Origin: Paracoccaceae bacterium
GTDB lineage: Bacteria; Pseudomonadota; Alphaproteobacteria; Rhodobacterales; Rhodobacteraceae
Length of the DNA: 9,493 nucleotides
Reading direction: 5' to 3'
Assembly (NCBI GenBank): GCA_024742655.1
Contig: JANSYB010000044.1
Location: forward strand, 1 to 9,493
The translations under genes were made by a program, and so were the position numbers. A model generated the notes under the pieces. That model saw nothing but the letters and a program-made list of their open reading frames with translations. It was not told the origin of the DNA and did no database searches. Positions 1-7,235 of the stretch are shown here, piece by piece (positions within the stretch are counted from its first letter, which is position 1; each line of letters opens with the position of its first letter).

Positions 1-53
1 CCGCGCTTCGGGACGGTAGAGTATTTTCAGCAATTCCCTATCCGGAGCACATC

Positions 54-341
54 ATGTCGCGACCACAAGCCACTGCAGAGACCCTTGTCGACAACGACCG
101 GGTGCGCGTGACCCGTTTCACCTTTGCGCCCGGTGCCGAAACGGGCTGGCACCGCCACGAATATGATTATGTCATAACGGCCGTCACGGATTGCATGATG
201 CAGCTAGAGCAGCCTGATGGTGGTGTCCGTGAAACGGATGTTGCAGCCGGTCAGTGCTATTACCGCGACAGGGGTGTCGAGCACAACGTCGTCAATCGCG
301 GCGACGCGGAGATGCGTTTCATCGAGACCGAGATCAGGTAA
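54..341 (+). CDS. Small single-domain cupin protein
   Basis: A 95-residue protein that is essentially one cupin beta-barrel. Motif 1 is visible as G27 followed by H33-R-H35 and acidic/aromatic residues (EYDY, 36-39). Motif 2 is visible as G66 followed by the RDRGVEH segment with H77 and N81. H33, H35 and H77 are the expected metal ligands, so a metal-binding fold is likely; the motif-1 glutamate is not in its usual spacing. There is no signal peptide, so it is probably cytosolic. The ATG at 54 is preceded by a GGAG (43-46) at suitable distance. The 53 bases upstream show no convincing promoter or gene end. Small cupins of this type are often sensors, isomerases or dioxygenase-like proteins, and no substrate can be assigned. 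It converges on the transporter/hydrolase operon and is separated from it by a hairpin terminator, so it is probably not co-transcribed, and a shared role is unproven. Confidence 0.85.
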   Translation: MSRPQATAETLVDNDRVRVTRFTFAPGAETGWHRHEYDYVITAVTDCMMQLEQPDGGVRETDVAAGQCYYRDRGVEHNVVNRGDAEMRFIETEIR

Positions 342-350
342 CACCAAACG

Positions 351-378
351 AAAACAGCCGCCGGTTTCCCGGCGGCTG
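351..378 (-). terminator. Intrinsic terminator of the minus-strand operon
   Basis: A perfect 10-bp stem (355-364 paired with 369-378, CAGCCGCCGG / CCGGCGGCTG) encloses a TTTC loop. Read on the minus strand, the hairpin is followed at once by TTTTCGTTT, a U-rich tail. It lies 22 bases past the stop codon of the substrate-binding protein gene, at the expected end of the operon. On the plus strand the hairpin lies 13 bases after the cupin stop and is followed by a less T-rich CGCTTGTCT, so it may also terminate the cupin transcript, but less efficiently. Confidence 0.85.
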
Positions 379-400
379 CGCTTGTCTAGACAATCCTCGC

Positions 401-1594
401 TTACTTCAGCAGAGCGTCAAGCGGGATCGACTCGCTGATCGTCCAGCTGTCCACGATCCCCGGCTTGCCATCGTTGACTTCGACGATGTGATAGCGCGCG
501 CGGTTCTGGTGATGCAGTTCAGATGTGAACGTACGCGGACCGAACAGGGTCGGCTCATCGGTCATCTTCTCAAGCTCGGCCACCACAGCCTTGGTTTCGG
601 TGGTGCCGGCGCGTTCCACGGCCTTGGCCCAGACATCGATCAGCACATAGCCCGGATAGGTATACTGCGTGGCGGGACGGGCACCGAACTTTTCCGCGTA
701 CTTGACGTTGAACTCTTCGACCCGGGGATCAGGGTCGTCACCATGCACCGACCCTTGCACCGGAACATAGAAGTTGGACAGATCTGGCACGGAGTCGAGC
801 CAGTAGCTTCCATCAACGCCGGACCCGTTCAGTATCATCGAGTTGATGCCAGCGGCACGGATCTGCTTGATGACCGAAGGTGCGCCCGGCATGACCGAAC
901 ACAGCATGATCGCATCCGGTTCCTCGGGCAGCGATTTGATCCGGGTGATCTGGGCGGCGACCGATGCATCGTCATTCACGAAGGTATCGCGGCCAACGAC
1001 CTCGGCCTCCTCCAGACGGGGCGCCATCCAGTCAAACCCGTCACAGATCCCCTTGTTGTATTCGATCCAGGTATCGAGAAGAACGTAGAAGCTGCGCGCA
1101 TCCTTGGTCTGGTAGGCCCATTCCGCCATCGTGGCACCCTGCACCGCGGCCAGTACCGAGGCCGAGAAGCTGTCGGGACCCACGCCGGGAATGCCGGCCT
1201 TGATCGATTCCGCGCACAGGAAGAACGAGATCTTGCCCGCCGCCTGCGCCGCCAGAGCGGCCGGCGCGCCAAAGTCATAGTCACAGGACACCACGACCAT
1301 CTCGGCACCGCCATCAAGCACCTCCAGGCCCGCCTTGGCGCCCTCGGCGCGGTCGGTCTTGGTATCGGCCTCAACCACGCGGATCTGCTTGCCCATCAGG
1401 CCACCGGCCTCGTTGATTTCCTCGATGCGGATCAGGGCCGCTTCGCGTGCGGGCTTGTCATAGGCCTGCATCCAGCCCGACTGCGCCGTTGCCATACCGA
1501 TGACGATTTCATGGTCGTCGGCCAATGCGGCACCAGCCGAAAAGGCGATGCTGCCCGCCACCGTGATGGCTGTCAGAGTTGATTTGAGTTCCAT
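401..1594 (-). CDS. Periplasmic substrate-binding protein of a branched-chain-type (HAAT) ABC importer
   Basis: A 397-residue protein of the type I periplasmic binding protein fold (Leu/Ile/Val-binding-like, Periplasmic_binding_6 family). Residues 1-25 form a Sec signal peptide: Lys4, a hydrophobic core, and an ALA cleavage site before DDHE. The mature protein opens with the family strand IVIGMATAQSG and continues through EEINEAGGLMGKQI (58-71) and a DYDFGAPAA segment (105-113). There is no lipobox cysteine, so a soluble periplasmic protein is expected. It should capture the ligand and deliver it to the LivH/LivM-like permeases encoded just upstream. The start is the ATG at 1594, which has a perfect AAGGAGG five bases upstream; an in-frame extension to 2005 would run through livM and give no signal peptide. 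It is the last gene of the operon, 14 bases after livM, followed by a strong terminator. Four cysteines (104, 127, 184, 232) lie in the mature part. The ligand is unknown; a cyclic amide or amino-acid-like compound is inferred from the hydantoinase-family neighbours. Confidence 0.93.
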   Translation of the reverse strand: MELKSTLTAITVAGSIAFSAGAALADDHEIVIGMATAQSGWMQAYDKPAREAALIRIEEINEAGGLMGKQIRVVEADTKTDRAEGAKAGLEVLDGGAEMVVVSCDYDFGAPAALAAQAAGKISFFLCAESIKAGIPGVGPDSFSASVLAAVQGATMAEWAYQTKDARSFYVLLDTWIEYNKGICDGFDWMAPRLEEAEVVGRDTFVNDDASVAAQITRIKSLPEEPDAIMLCSVMPGAPSVIKQIRAAGINSMILNGSGVDGSYWLDSVPDLSNFYVPVQGSVHGDDPDPRVEEFNVKYAEKFGARPATQYTYPGYVLIDVWAKAVERAGTTETKAVVAELEKMTDEPTLFGPRTFTSELHHQNRARYHIVEVNDGKPGIVDSWTISESIPLDALLK

Positions 1595-1599
1595 ACTTA

Positions 1600-1606
1600 C
1601 CTCCTT
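1600..1606 (-). promoter_or_regulatory. Strong ribosome binding site of the substrate-binding protein gene
   Basis: The minus strand reads AAGGAGG, a full Shine-Dalgarno consensus, five bases before the ATG at 1594. This fixes the start at the signal peptide and is the best site in the operon, which fits the usual need for excess binding protein over permease. Confidence 0.85.
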
Positions 1607-1608
1607 GT

Positions 1609-2703
1609 TTATCTTCTTGGTTTGTTGTCGGGATGGTTCCCGCTTCCTTGATCTTTCTTCGAATAGCCGTCGTTGGCGCTGGTCCGTGTCAGGCTGAGTT
1701 CCGCCCCCCCGGTAAGGCCACCGGGCCGGAACATGAGGATGACGATCATCACCACCCCGATTGCGATTTCCTGAATTCCGTTGGGCAGGGACAGCGTGCC
1801 CTCGCCCACGGTGATGCCCTTTTCCATCTTGCGCAGCAGCTCGATGATCGCGGATATCAGCACAACGCCGATCACGGCCCCCGACAAAGACGACATCCCA
1901 CCCACAACGAGCATGGAAAGGGAAATGAACGTCACACCCAGGTAGAAGGCATCGGGGTTCACCACGCCCAGAAAGTGCGCGTAAAGCACGCCCGCCATGC
2001 CGCACAATGCGCCGCTGATGGTAAAGGCGATCAGCCGCTCGCGATAAATGTCCACGCCGGATGCCGCGGCCGCCACCGCCTCATCCCGGCCTGCGCGCAA
2101 GGCAAGACCTGACCGCGAGATACCGTAGAGATACGCGATCACGACCGCCGCCGCGGCGCCGCCGAAAGAAATCCAAACCCCGGTCGTGATCGGAATCCCG
2201 ACGACCGAACTGGTTCCGCCCGTTACCGGACCCCAGTTGGAATAGATCGTATTGATCACCGCCAACATGGCAAAGGTCGCGATGGATGATGCGATGCCCG
2301 ACAGTCGCATCAGGATCAGACCAACGGCAAAGGCGATGACGCCCGCAAACAGGGACGCAATGATCAGCGACAGGAAAAACGTCAGCTCCGCATTGGCCAA
2401 CATGGGGCTGAGCCCAGGCAGCAGAACCTTCTTCATCATCGGCGGAATGGTCAGCCAGGCAGACCCATAAGCGCCAATGCACATGAACCCGGCATGTCCG
2501 AAACTGATCACCCCGGAATTGCCGATGAAGGTGAACATGCCGACGACAAGCGCGACGCGAATGAACATCTCGGTCACGGTGCGCCCGAAGATGTTGGAGC
2601 CGAACGCCCATGTCAGAACCGCAATCAGGGCGAGGCCACCGATCAGGATCACGGGCGTCGAAACGGTTTGCGCCAGAACCGAAGGGTGTTTGGTCGTGCT
2701 CAT
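1609..2703 (-). CDS. LivM-like permease of a branched-chain-type ABC importer
   Basis: A 364-residue integral inner-membrane protein of the BPD_transp_2 (LivH/LivM) family, forming half of the transport channel. Hydrophobic helices run through most of the chain. Family marks are the GNSGVISFGHAGFM segment (61-74), the cytoplasmic loop with SRSGLALRAGRDE before GVDIYRERL that contacts the ATPases, and the C-terminal FRPGGLTGG. After that motif comes an unusual hydrophilic tail of about 30 residues rich in Ser, Asn, Lys and Arg. The chosen ATG at 2703 gives MSTTKHPS and has AAGGAG eight bases upstream. A longer in-frame ATG at 2754 lies inside livH and lacks support. The start overlaps the livH stop by one base (TGATG), which suggests translational coupling. 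Two permease genes and two ATPase genes follow the standard Liv layout. The substrate is not deducible from this subunit. Confidence 0.93.
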   Translation of the reverse strand: MSTTKHPSVLAQTVSTPVILIGGLALIAVLTWAFGSNIFGRTVTEMFIRVALVVGMFTFIGNSGVISFGHAGFMCIGAYGSAWLTIPPMMKKVLLPGLSPMLANAELTFFLSLIIASLFAGVIAFAVGLILMRLSGIASSIATFAMLAVINTIYSNWGPVTGGTSSVVGIPITTGVWISFGGAAAAVVIAYLYGISRSGLALRAGRDEAVAAAASGVDIYRERLIAFTISGALCGMAGVLYAHFLGVVNPDAFYLGVTFISLSMLVVGGMSSLSGAVIGVVLISAIIELLRKMEKGITVGEGTLSLPNGIQEIAIGVVMIVILMFRPGGLTGGAELSLTRTSANDGYSKKDQGSGNHPDNKPRR

Positions 2704-3617
2704 CACACCCGCTCCTTCGATGACTTGGGCGCAAACAGGCCCTGTGGCCGCCAAAGAAGGCTGGCGATGACCGCCGAATACACGAATGCGTCTCGGAATG
2801 GTCGCGCCTCAAGCGGCAGGAAGACCTGCAAAAGAACGCTCACGCCCCCGATCAGGAAACCGGCTATTACGGCGCCATGCAGGCTGCCCAGGCCACCGAT
2901 CACCGTCGCCACGAAGGCCACCAGCATCACGGGCAGCCCCATGTTGATATCCGCCACGCCGGTCTGCGTGGCCAGGATCAACGCGATACAGCTGGCCAGC
3001 GCGCCAGACACGCCAAACGCCGCCATGATCACGCGGTTGGCCTTGACCCCCAGCATCCGCGCCATGGTGAAATCTTCGGCCGCGGCGCGCATCTCGACAC
3101 CGAATTGCGTGCGTCGCAGGAACGTGACCAACGCCAGAAGGATCACGATGGTCATCACGATGGTGATCACCTGCAACAGCGGGATGCGCGCGCCCATGAT
3201 CTCGACCGGCAGGGACAGGTTGGACCACAGGTTGATGGCCTTGGGTCGGCTGGAATAGAACATCAGGAGCACGTTGTGGATCACGAAGCCAAGCGCGAAA
3301 GACGTGATCATCATCGTCGCCGGGTTGGCATCGCGCAGCCGTCGGAACACCAGGATTTCAGAGATGATCGACAGCCCCGCCCCGATTCCAAGGATCACAG
3401 GGATCAGCAGGAACCAAGGCAGGTTACCGATAAAGACGATGGCCACAACGTCCAGCGAGGGCCACAGCATGGCGAACACGCAGAACGCTATGTAATCGCC
3501 ATGGGCGAAGTTCACGAGGCGCATAACCCCGAAGATCAGTGCGATGCCCAGCGCACCGAGGGCATAGATGCTGCCCACGCTGAGCGCGTCGAAGAGGATT
3601 TGAAGAACAGCCGTCAT
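2703..3617 (-). CDS. LivH-like permease of a branched-chain-type ABC importer
   Basis: A 304-residue membrane protein of the BPD_transp_2 family and partner of the LivM-like permease. The N-terminal helix leads into the LivH signature GVMRLVNFAHGDY (30-42). The cytoplasmic coupling segment is visible at about 168-196 (RRTQFGVEMRAAAED followed by GVKANRV). The end carries the common LWRPQGLFAP motif and a short charged tail. Length is normal for LivH (about 290-310). The gene begins 7 bases after the livF stop; a GAGGAG (3631-3636) lies 13 bases before the ATG, a somewhat long spacing, so initiation may depend on ribosomes finishing livF. The stop codon overlaps the livM start as TGATG. It is expected in the inner membrane as a heterodimer with LivM. 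Substrate specificity is not visible here. Confidence 0.94.
   Translation of the reverse strand: MTAVLQILFDALSVGSIYALGALGIALIFGVMRLVNFAHGDYIAFCVFAMLWPSLDVVAIVFIGNLPWFLLIPVILGIGAGLSIISEILVFRRLRDANPATMMITSFALGFVIHNVLLMFYSSRPKAINLWSNLSLPVEIMGARIPLLQVITIVMTIVILLALVTFLRRTQFGVEMRAAAEDFTMARMLGVKANRVIMAAFGVSGALASCIALILATQTGVADINMGLPVMLVAFVATVIGGLGSLHGAVIAGFLIGGVSVLLQVFLPLEARPFRDAFVYSAVIASLLWRPQGLFAPKSSKERV
2712..2717 (-). promoter_or_regulatory. Ribosome binding site deciding the livM-like start
   Basis: The minus strand reads AAGGAG, eight bases before the ATG at 2703 and inside the end of the livH-like gene. It favours the 364-residue form over the 381-residue reading from the upstream ATG. Confidence 0.7.
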
Positions 3618-3624
3618 ATGGGTC

Positions 3625-4344
3625 TCAATGCTCCTCGAATCCGAAATAGGCGGCGTTCAGCGCGTCGCCCTTTGACAGCTCGCGTGCGTCACCTTCGAGC
3701 ACCAACTCGCCCGAACGCAGCATCACCATCCGGCCACCTGCCATAACGGCACGCGTGGTGCTTTGCTCGACAATCAACAGCGAGAGGCCGCGTTCATCAC
3801 GCAACCGGGTCAGCGTGTCATAAACCTGGTCGATGATCTTTGGCGCCAGGCCCAGGGACGGCTCGTCGATCGCGATCAGTTGTGGTTCGGTCATCAAGGC
3901 GCGCCCGATCACCAGCATCTGCTGCTGTCCGCCCGACAGAACGCCCGCGTGACTGTCCTTGCGTTCGGACAGCACAGGGAACAGGTCGTAGACGGAGGCG
4001 AGGTTTTCGGCCATCCGCGCCTTGTCCCGTCTCATGCCGGCGCCCAGGATCAGGTTTTCCTCGATCGTCAGAGACCCGAAGACATGACGCCCCTCGGGCA
4101 CCATCGACAACCCAAGCCGCGCGATACCTTCGGGGGGTTGGCCGCCGACATCCTGTTCATGAAAATGGATTGTCCCGGTCACAGGGGCCACGACCCCCGC
4201 GATGGATTTCAGCAGCGTGGATTTGCCCGCGCCATTGGGCCCGGTGACGAACAGGGTCTCTCCCTGCTCCATCGTCAGGCTGAAATTGCGCAGCGCGGTC
4301 AGGCGGCCGTAGCGGACGGTGATGTTCTCAACGGACAGCAACAT
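3625..4344 (-). CDS. LivF-like ATPase of a branched-chain-type ABC importer
   Basis: A 239-residue cytoplasmic ATP-binding subunit of normal LivF length. Walker A is GPNGAGKST (35-43), the signature is an intact LSGGQQQ (136-142), and Walker B with the catalytic glutamate is LIAIDEP (156-162). The D-loop follows as SLGLAP. The H-loop position reads LLIVEQS with Gln194 in place of His, which is usual for the LivF branch and not a defect. PEGRHVFGSLTIEENL (83-98) is also typical of LivF. Its ATG overlaps the stop of the upstream LivG-like gene by one base (TGATG), with a GGGGG run about ten bases upstream. It should pair with that LivG-like subunit to power import. Its canonical signature contrasts with the degenerate one of the partner. 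Confidence 0.95.
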   Translation of the reverse strand: MLLSVENITVRYGRLTALRNFSLTMEQGETLFVTGPNGAGKSTLLKSIAGVVAPVTGTIHFHEQDVGGQPPEGIARLGLSMVPEGRHVFGSLTIEENLILGAGMRRDKARMAENLASVYDLFPVLSERKDSHAGVLSGGQQQMLVIGRALMTEPQLIAIDEPSLGLAPKIIDQVYDTLTRLRDERGLSLLIVEQSTTRAVMAGGRMVMLRSGELVLEGDARELSKGDALNAAYFGFEEH

Positions 4345-5093
4345 CAGAGGATTGCCCCCTGCATATCGACATCGCCCTGCGTGCCCATGTAAGCGTGCAA
4401 GACCTTCTCGCTGGTCTTGATATGCGCCGGATCGCCCTCATCGATCAGCTCCCCTGAGTCCAGCACATGGATATGCTCGCAAATCTTGAGAACGAGAGAG
4501 ATATTGTGCTCGATCAAGAGAACCCCGCATTTCATGTCTTTCACGATCCTGGCGATCAGATCGGCAAGATCATCGGCCTCGTGCGCGGACATGCCGGCAG
4601 CGGGCTCGTCCAGCAGAACGAAAGACGGCGCCATCATCAGGGCGCGGGCAATGCCCACGCGACGTTCGTCGGTGTAGGGCAGAGAGCCCGCAATATCGGT
4701 CATGAGGTGGCTGATCCCGACCCAGTCCAACATATCCACCGCCCGCGATGCCGCCTCGCGACGGGTCAGGCCCAGGCCGACGCCCGTGACCTCAAGGTTG
4801 TCCAGCACCGAAAGATCCTTGAACAGCCGGCCACCCTGAAAGGTGCGCGCAACGCCAAGGCGGCGCAGTTTGTGCGCCGACAGGCCCGACACGTCCCTCC
4901 CGTCGCAGACGACGGACCCCGTGGTGGGCGATTGAAACCCGGTCAGCACGTTGACCAGCGTGGTCTTGCCCGCCCCGTTCGGGCCAATCAGGCCCGACAC
5001 CCGCGCAGGCGGGATATCCAGTGTCACATCCGACAGGGCGCGCAGCCCGTCGAAGGACACCGATACCTGTTTCGCCTGCAGGGGTTGGGTCAT
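4344..5093 (-). CDS. LivG-like ATPase of a branched-chain-type ABC importer
   Basis: A 249-residue ATP-binding subunit. Walker A is GPNGAGKTT (37-45), the Q-loop region is ARTFQGGRLF (82-91), Walker B is FVLLDEPAAGM (158-168) with the expected Glu163, and the H-loop is LLIEHN with His196. The C-terminal part (HVLDSGELIDEGDP) matches the LivG group. The odd part is the ABC signature, SLPYTDERRVGIARAL (137-152), where LivG proteins usually have LSYGQQRR or LPYG-type sequences; both signature glycines and the serine are replaced. Walker A, Walker B and the H-loop are intact, so the protein is probably still an ATPase partner, perhaps with one asymmetric ATP site. It begins 7 bases after the hyuA-like stop, with an AGAGG that abuts that stop codon as its likely ribosome site. 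Confidence 0.94.
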   Translation of the reverse strand: MTQPLQAKQVSVSFDGLRALSDVTLDIPPARVSGLIGPNGAGKTTLVNVLTGFQSPTTGSVVCDGRDVSGLSAHKLRRLGVARTFQGGRLFKDLSVLDNLEVTGVGLGLTRREAASRAVDMLDWVGISHLMTDIAGSLPYTDERRVGIARALMMAPSFVLLDEPAAGMSAHEADDLADLIARIVKDMKCGVLLIEHNISLVLKICEHIHVLDSGELIDEGDPAHIKTSEKVLHAYMGTQGDVDMQGAIL

Positions 5094-5100
5094 GTCGACG

Positions 5101-7182
5101 CTACCTCTTCTTTCTCGTGATGACGTAGGATCCGCTTGGGTCGAGCGTCGCGGTCCAACCGGGCTGCACGACGATGGTGGTCGTTTCTTCCTCGATCACC
5201 GACGGCCCCTTGATGGTGGCGCCCGCGCCAAGAAGACTGCCGTCATAGACAGGGGTCTTCTGCGCCTTGCCAGAGGCGTCGAAGATCGCCTTGCGCTCAC
5301 TCTTCAGCGCCTTTGCTGGCGACTGCCCCTTGCCGATCTTGGCCTGCTTGGGCTTGTCCACCGCGCCGTAAAGCGTGCTTTCTATGTTCACCACTTCGAT
5401 CGTGTTGTGCCGTTCCGAGTAGGTGTAGAGCTGCTCATGCCGGGCATGGAACGCCTCCTTGACCTGATCGATGGTCTTGGAATTGATCTCGAAATTGCCG
5501 ATCTCGACCGTACATTCATGAACCTGGCCGACGTAACGCATCTCGATGGAGCGTTCTGCCCGGATCTGGCTGGCCTTGAAACCATCCGCCTTGAGGTGAT
5601 CGCGGCCCTGCTTTTCGATCTGCTTGTAAAGCTTGTTGACCTGCGCGTAAGCCTGCGCATTGTCCAATCTCACCGGCGATGTGGCCATGTAATTGTATTT
5701 CACATCCGAGATGATCTGACCGTAGGCACACAGACCGGAGGCCAGCTTGGGCAGGATGATCCTGTCGATCCCCATCTCCTCGGCGATCGCGGTGATATGG
5801 GCCGCCGTGGCGCCGCCCGCGCCCACCAACACGAAGTCGCGCGGATCATAGCCGCGTTCGACCGATACGCGCCGAATGCCGTTCACCATGTTGGAATTGA
5901 CGATGGTGTACATCCCATACGCGGCCTTTTCGGCCGAGATGCCAAGCGGATCGGCCACCTTGGTCTTGATCGCGGCGCGCGCCTTTTTCGCGTCCAGCGG
6001 CAAGCGTCCTCCGACAAGGCCGTCGGGATTGAGGTAGCCCAGCACAAGGTTGGCATCCGACACCGTGGGCTGATCTCCGCCCTGATCGTAGCAGGCCGGA
6101 CCGGGATCGGCACCGGCCGATTGCGGACCCATCTGCAACAGGCCCATTTCGTCGATCCAGCCGATCGAACCGCCACCGGCGCCCAGCGTTTCCACCTGGA
6201 TCATCGGCACCCCGATACGGTAACGCAGGAAATCGATGTTCTTGTTGAGGTTGGTCACGCCGCCCTTGGTCAGAGTGATGTCGAAAGACGTCCCGCCCAT
6301 GTCGCAGGTGATCACATTGGTTTCACCGAACGGTGCGGCAACCGACAATCCGGCGGTCGGCGCCGAGGCCGGACCTGAGTTGATCGCATAGACCGACCGG
6401 TCGGTCATTGCCTGACCGATGGCCAGACCGCCGTTCGACTGAAAGTAGCGAACCGGATACCGGGCACCGAGACCACGAAAATACCCATCCACCGCCTCAA
6501 CATATCTCTTCATGATCGGGGCCAGGTAGGCGTTGGTCACGGCTGTCGAGGTGCGGGTATATTCACGCACCTGCGGATACAGCTCGGAACCGACGGTCAG
6601 CACCACATCAGGCATCATTTCACGAACGATCTCTGCCGCGCGGCGTTCATGGCTGGTCTCGAGAACGGACCAGACAAAACTGATCGCCACGGTCTCCACC
6701 CCTTCCTTGAGGAAAAGATCGCACGCGGCGCGCACGTCATCCTCGTTCATCGGCGTCCGGATTTCGCCGCTCGACAGAACGCGCTCTTCGACGCCACGAC
6801 GCAGGTAGCGCGGCACCAGCATCACGGCGGGCGGGTATTCCGGATCATAGCGATAGCCGTCTTCCTTGTGGCCAAGGCGGATCTCGATACTGTCCTCGTG
6901 GCCCTTGGTGCAGATCAGGCCGGTCTTGCCGCCCTTGTGCTGAATGAGGGCGTTCAGGCCCACAGTGGTGCCGTTGATGCAAAGATCGCATTTGGACACG
7001 ATCTCCTGTGCCGAAAGGCCGATATCTTCGGAAATCAAGGCAAGGCCGTTCTTGATGGCCTGCGTGGGATCCTGTGGGGTGGACAGGGCCTTGTAGAGGC
7101 GCACGCGACCGTTCTGATCGGCCAGAACGAAATCGGTGAAAGTGCCGCCGGCGTCGATGCCAAGTCTGTATTCAGTACGCAT
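5101..7182 (-). CDS. Hydantoinase/oxoprolinase-family subunit A (HyuA-like), ATP-dependent cyclic amide hydrolase
   Basis: A 693-residue cytoplasmic protein of the HyuA / 5-oxoprolinase alpha family. The Hydant_A_N domain starts with the phosphate-binding GIDAGGTFTD (8-17). The main Hydantoinase_A domain follows, with REYTRTSTAVTNAYLAP (206-222), FQSNGG (247-252), SGPA (269-272), the second nucleotide-binding motif DMGGTSFD (294-301), GAGGGSIGWID (334-344) and VGAGGATAAH (453-462). A C-terminal domain runs to the end. In characterised relatives this subunit uses ATP to phosphorylate and so activate the ring amide, and the B subunit completes hydrolysis. The length is close to that of known ATP-dependent hydantoinase and caprolactamase A subunits (about 690-700). 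Acetone and acetophenone carboxylases share the fold, but no gamma subunit gene is present here. It lies 53 bases after the B subunit gene; only a weak AAGAGAGA precedes the ATG. The substrate (hydantoin, lactam, oxoproline analogue) cannot be chosen from sequence alone. Confidence 0.92.
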   Translation of the reverse strand: MRTEYRLGIDAGGTFTDFVLADQNGRVRLYKALSTPQDPTQAIKNGLALISEDIGLSAQEIVSKCDLCINGTTVGLNALIQHKGGKTGLICTKGHEDSIEIRLGHKEDGYRYDPEYPPAVMLVPRYLRRGVEERVLSSGEIRTPMNEDDVRAACDLFLKEGVETVAISFVWSVLETSHERRAAEIVREMMPDVVLTVGSELYPQVREYTRTSTAVTNAYLAPIMKRYVEAVDGYFRGLGARYPVRYFQSNGGLAIGQAMTDRSVYAINSGPASAPTAGLSVAAPFGETNVITCDMGGTSFDITLTKGGVTNLNKNIDFLRYRIGVPMIQVETLGAGGGSIGWIDEMGLLQMGPQSAGADPGPACYDQGGDQPTVSDANLVLGYLNPDGLVGGRLPLDAKKARAAIKTKVADPLGISAEKAAYGMYTIVNSNMVNGIRRVSVERGYDPRDFVLVGAGGATAAHITAIAEEMGIDRIILPKLASGLCAYGQIISDVKYNYMATSPVRLDNAQAYAQVNKLYKQIEKQGRDHLKADGFKASQIRAERSIEMRYVGQVHECTVEIGNFEINSKTIDQVKEAFHARHEQLYTYSERHNTIEVVNIESTLYGAVDKPKQAKIGKGQSPAKALKSERKAIFDASGKAQKTPVYDGSLLGAGATIKGPSVIEEETTTIVVQPGWTATLDPSGSYVITRKKR

Positions 7183-7235
7183 GGAGTGTCTCTCTTTTCT
7201 GGATGAATGTGTTGGAGTTTTGTGGGGTCATGAGC

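Noticed and set aside
254..1582. Long plus-strand open frame opposite the substrate-binding protein gene
   Set aside because: It is antisense to a clear family member, has no domain and is rich in His, Arg and Gly as expected from the shadow of a GC-rich gene.
1595..2005. Longer in-frame start for the substrate-binding protein
   Set aside because: It would run through the livM coding region and bury the signal peptide; the ATG at 1594 has a perfect AAGGAGG.
2704..2754. Upstream ATG giving 17 extra residues on the LivM-like protein
   Set aside because: It overlaps the end of livH, while the ATG at 2703 has AAGGAG at good spacing and the common TGATG coupling.
4951..6378. 475-codon plus-strand open frame opposite the HyuA-like and LivG-like genes
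   Set aside because: It spans two real genes on the other strand, shows no recognisable motif and no ribosome site, and has shadow-type composition.
7183..7235. Internal promoter or small gene between subunits B and A
   Set aside because: The 53 bases show no promoter-like hexamers with proper spacing and no credible reading frame.
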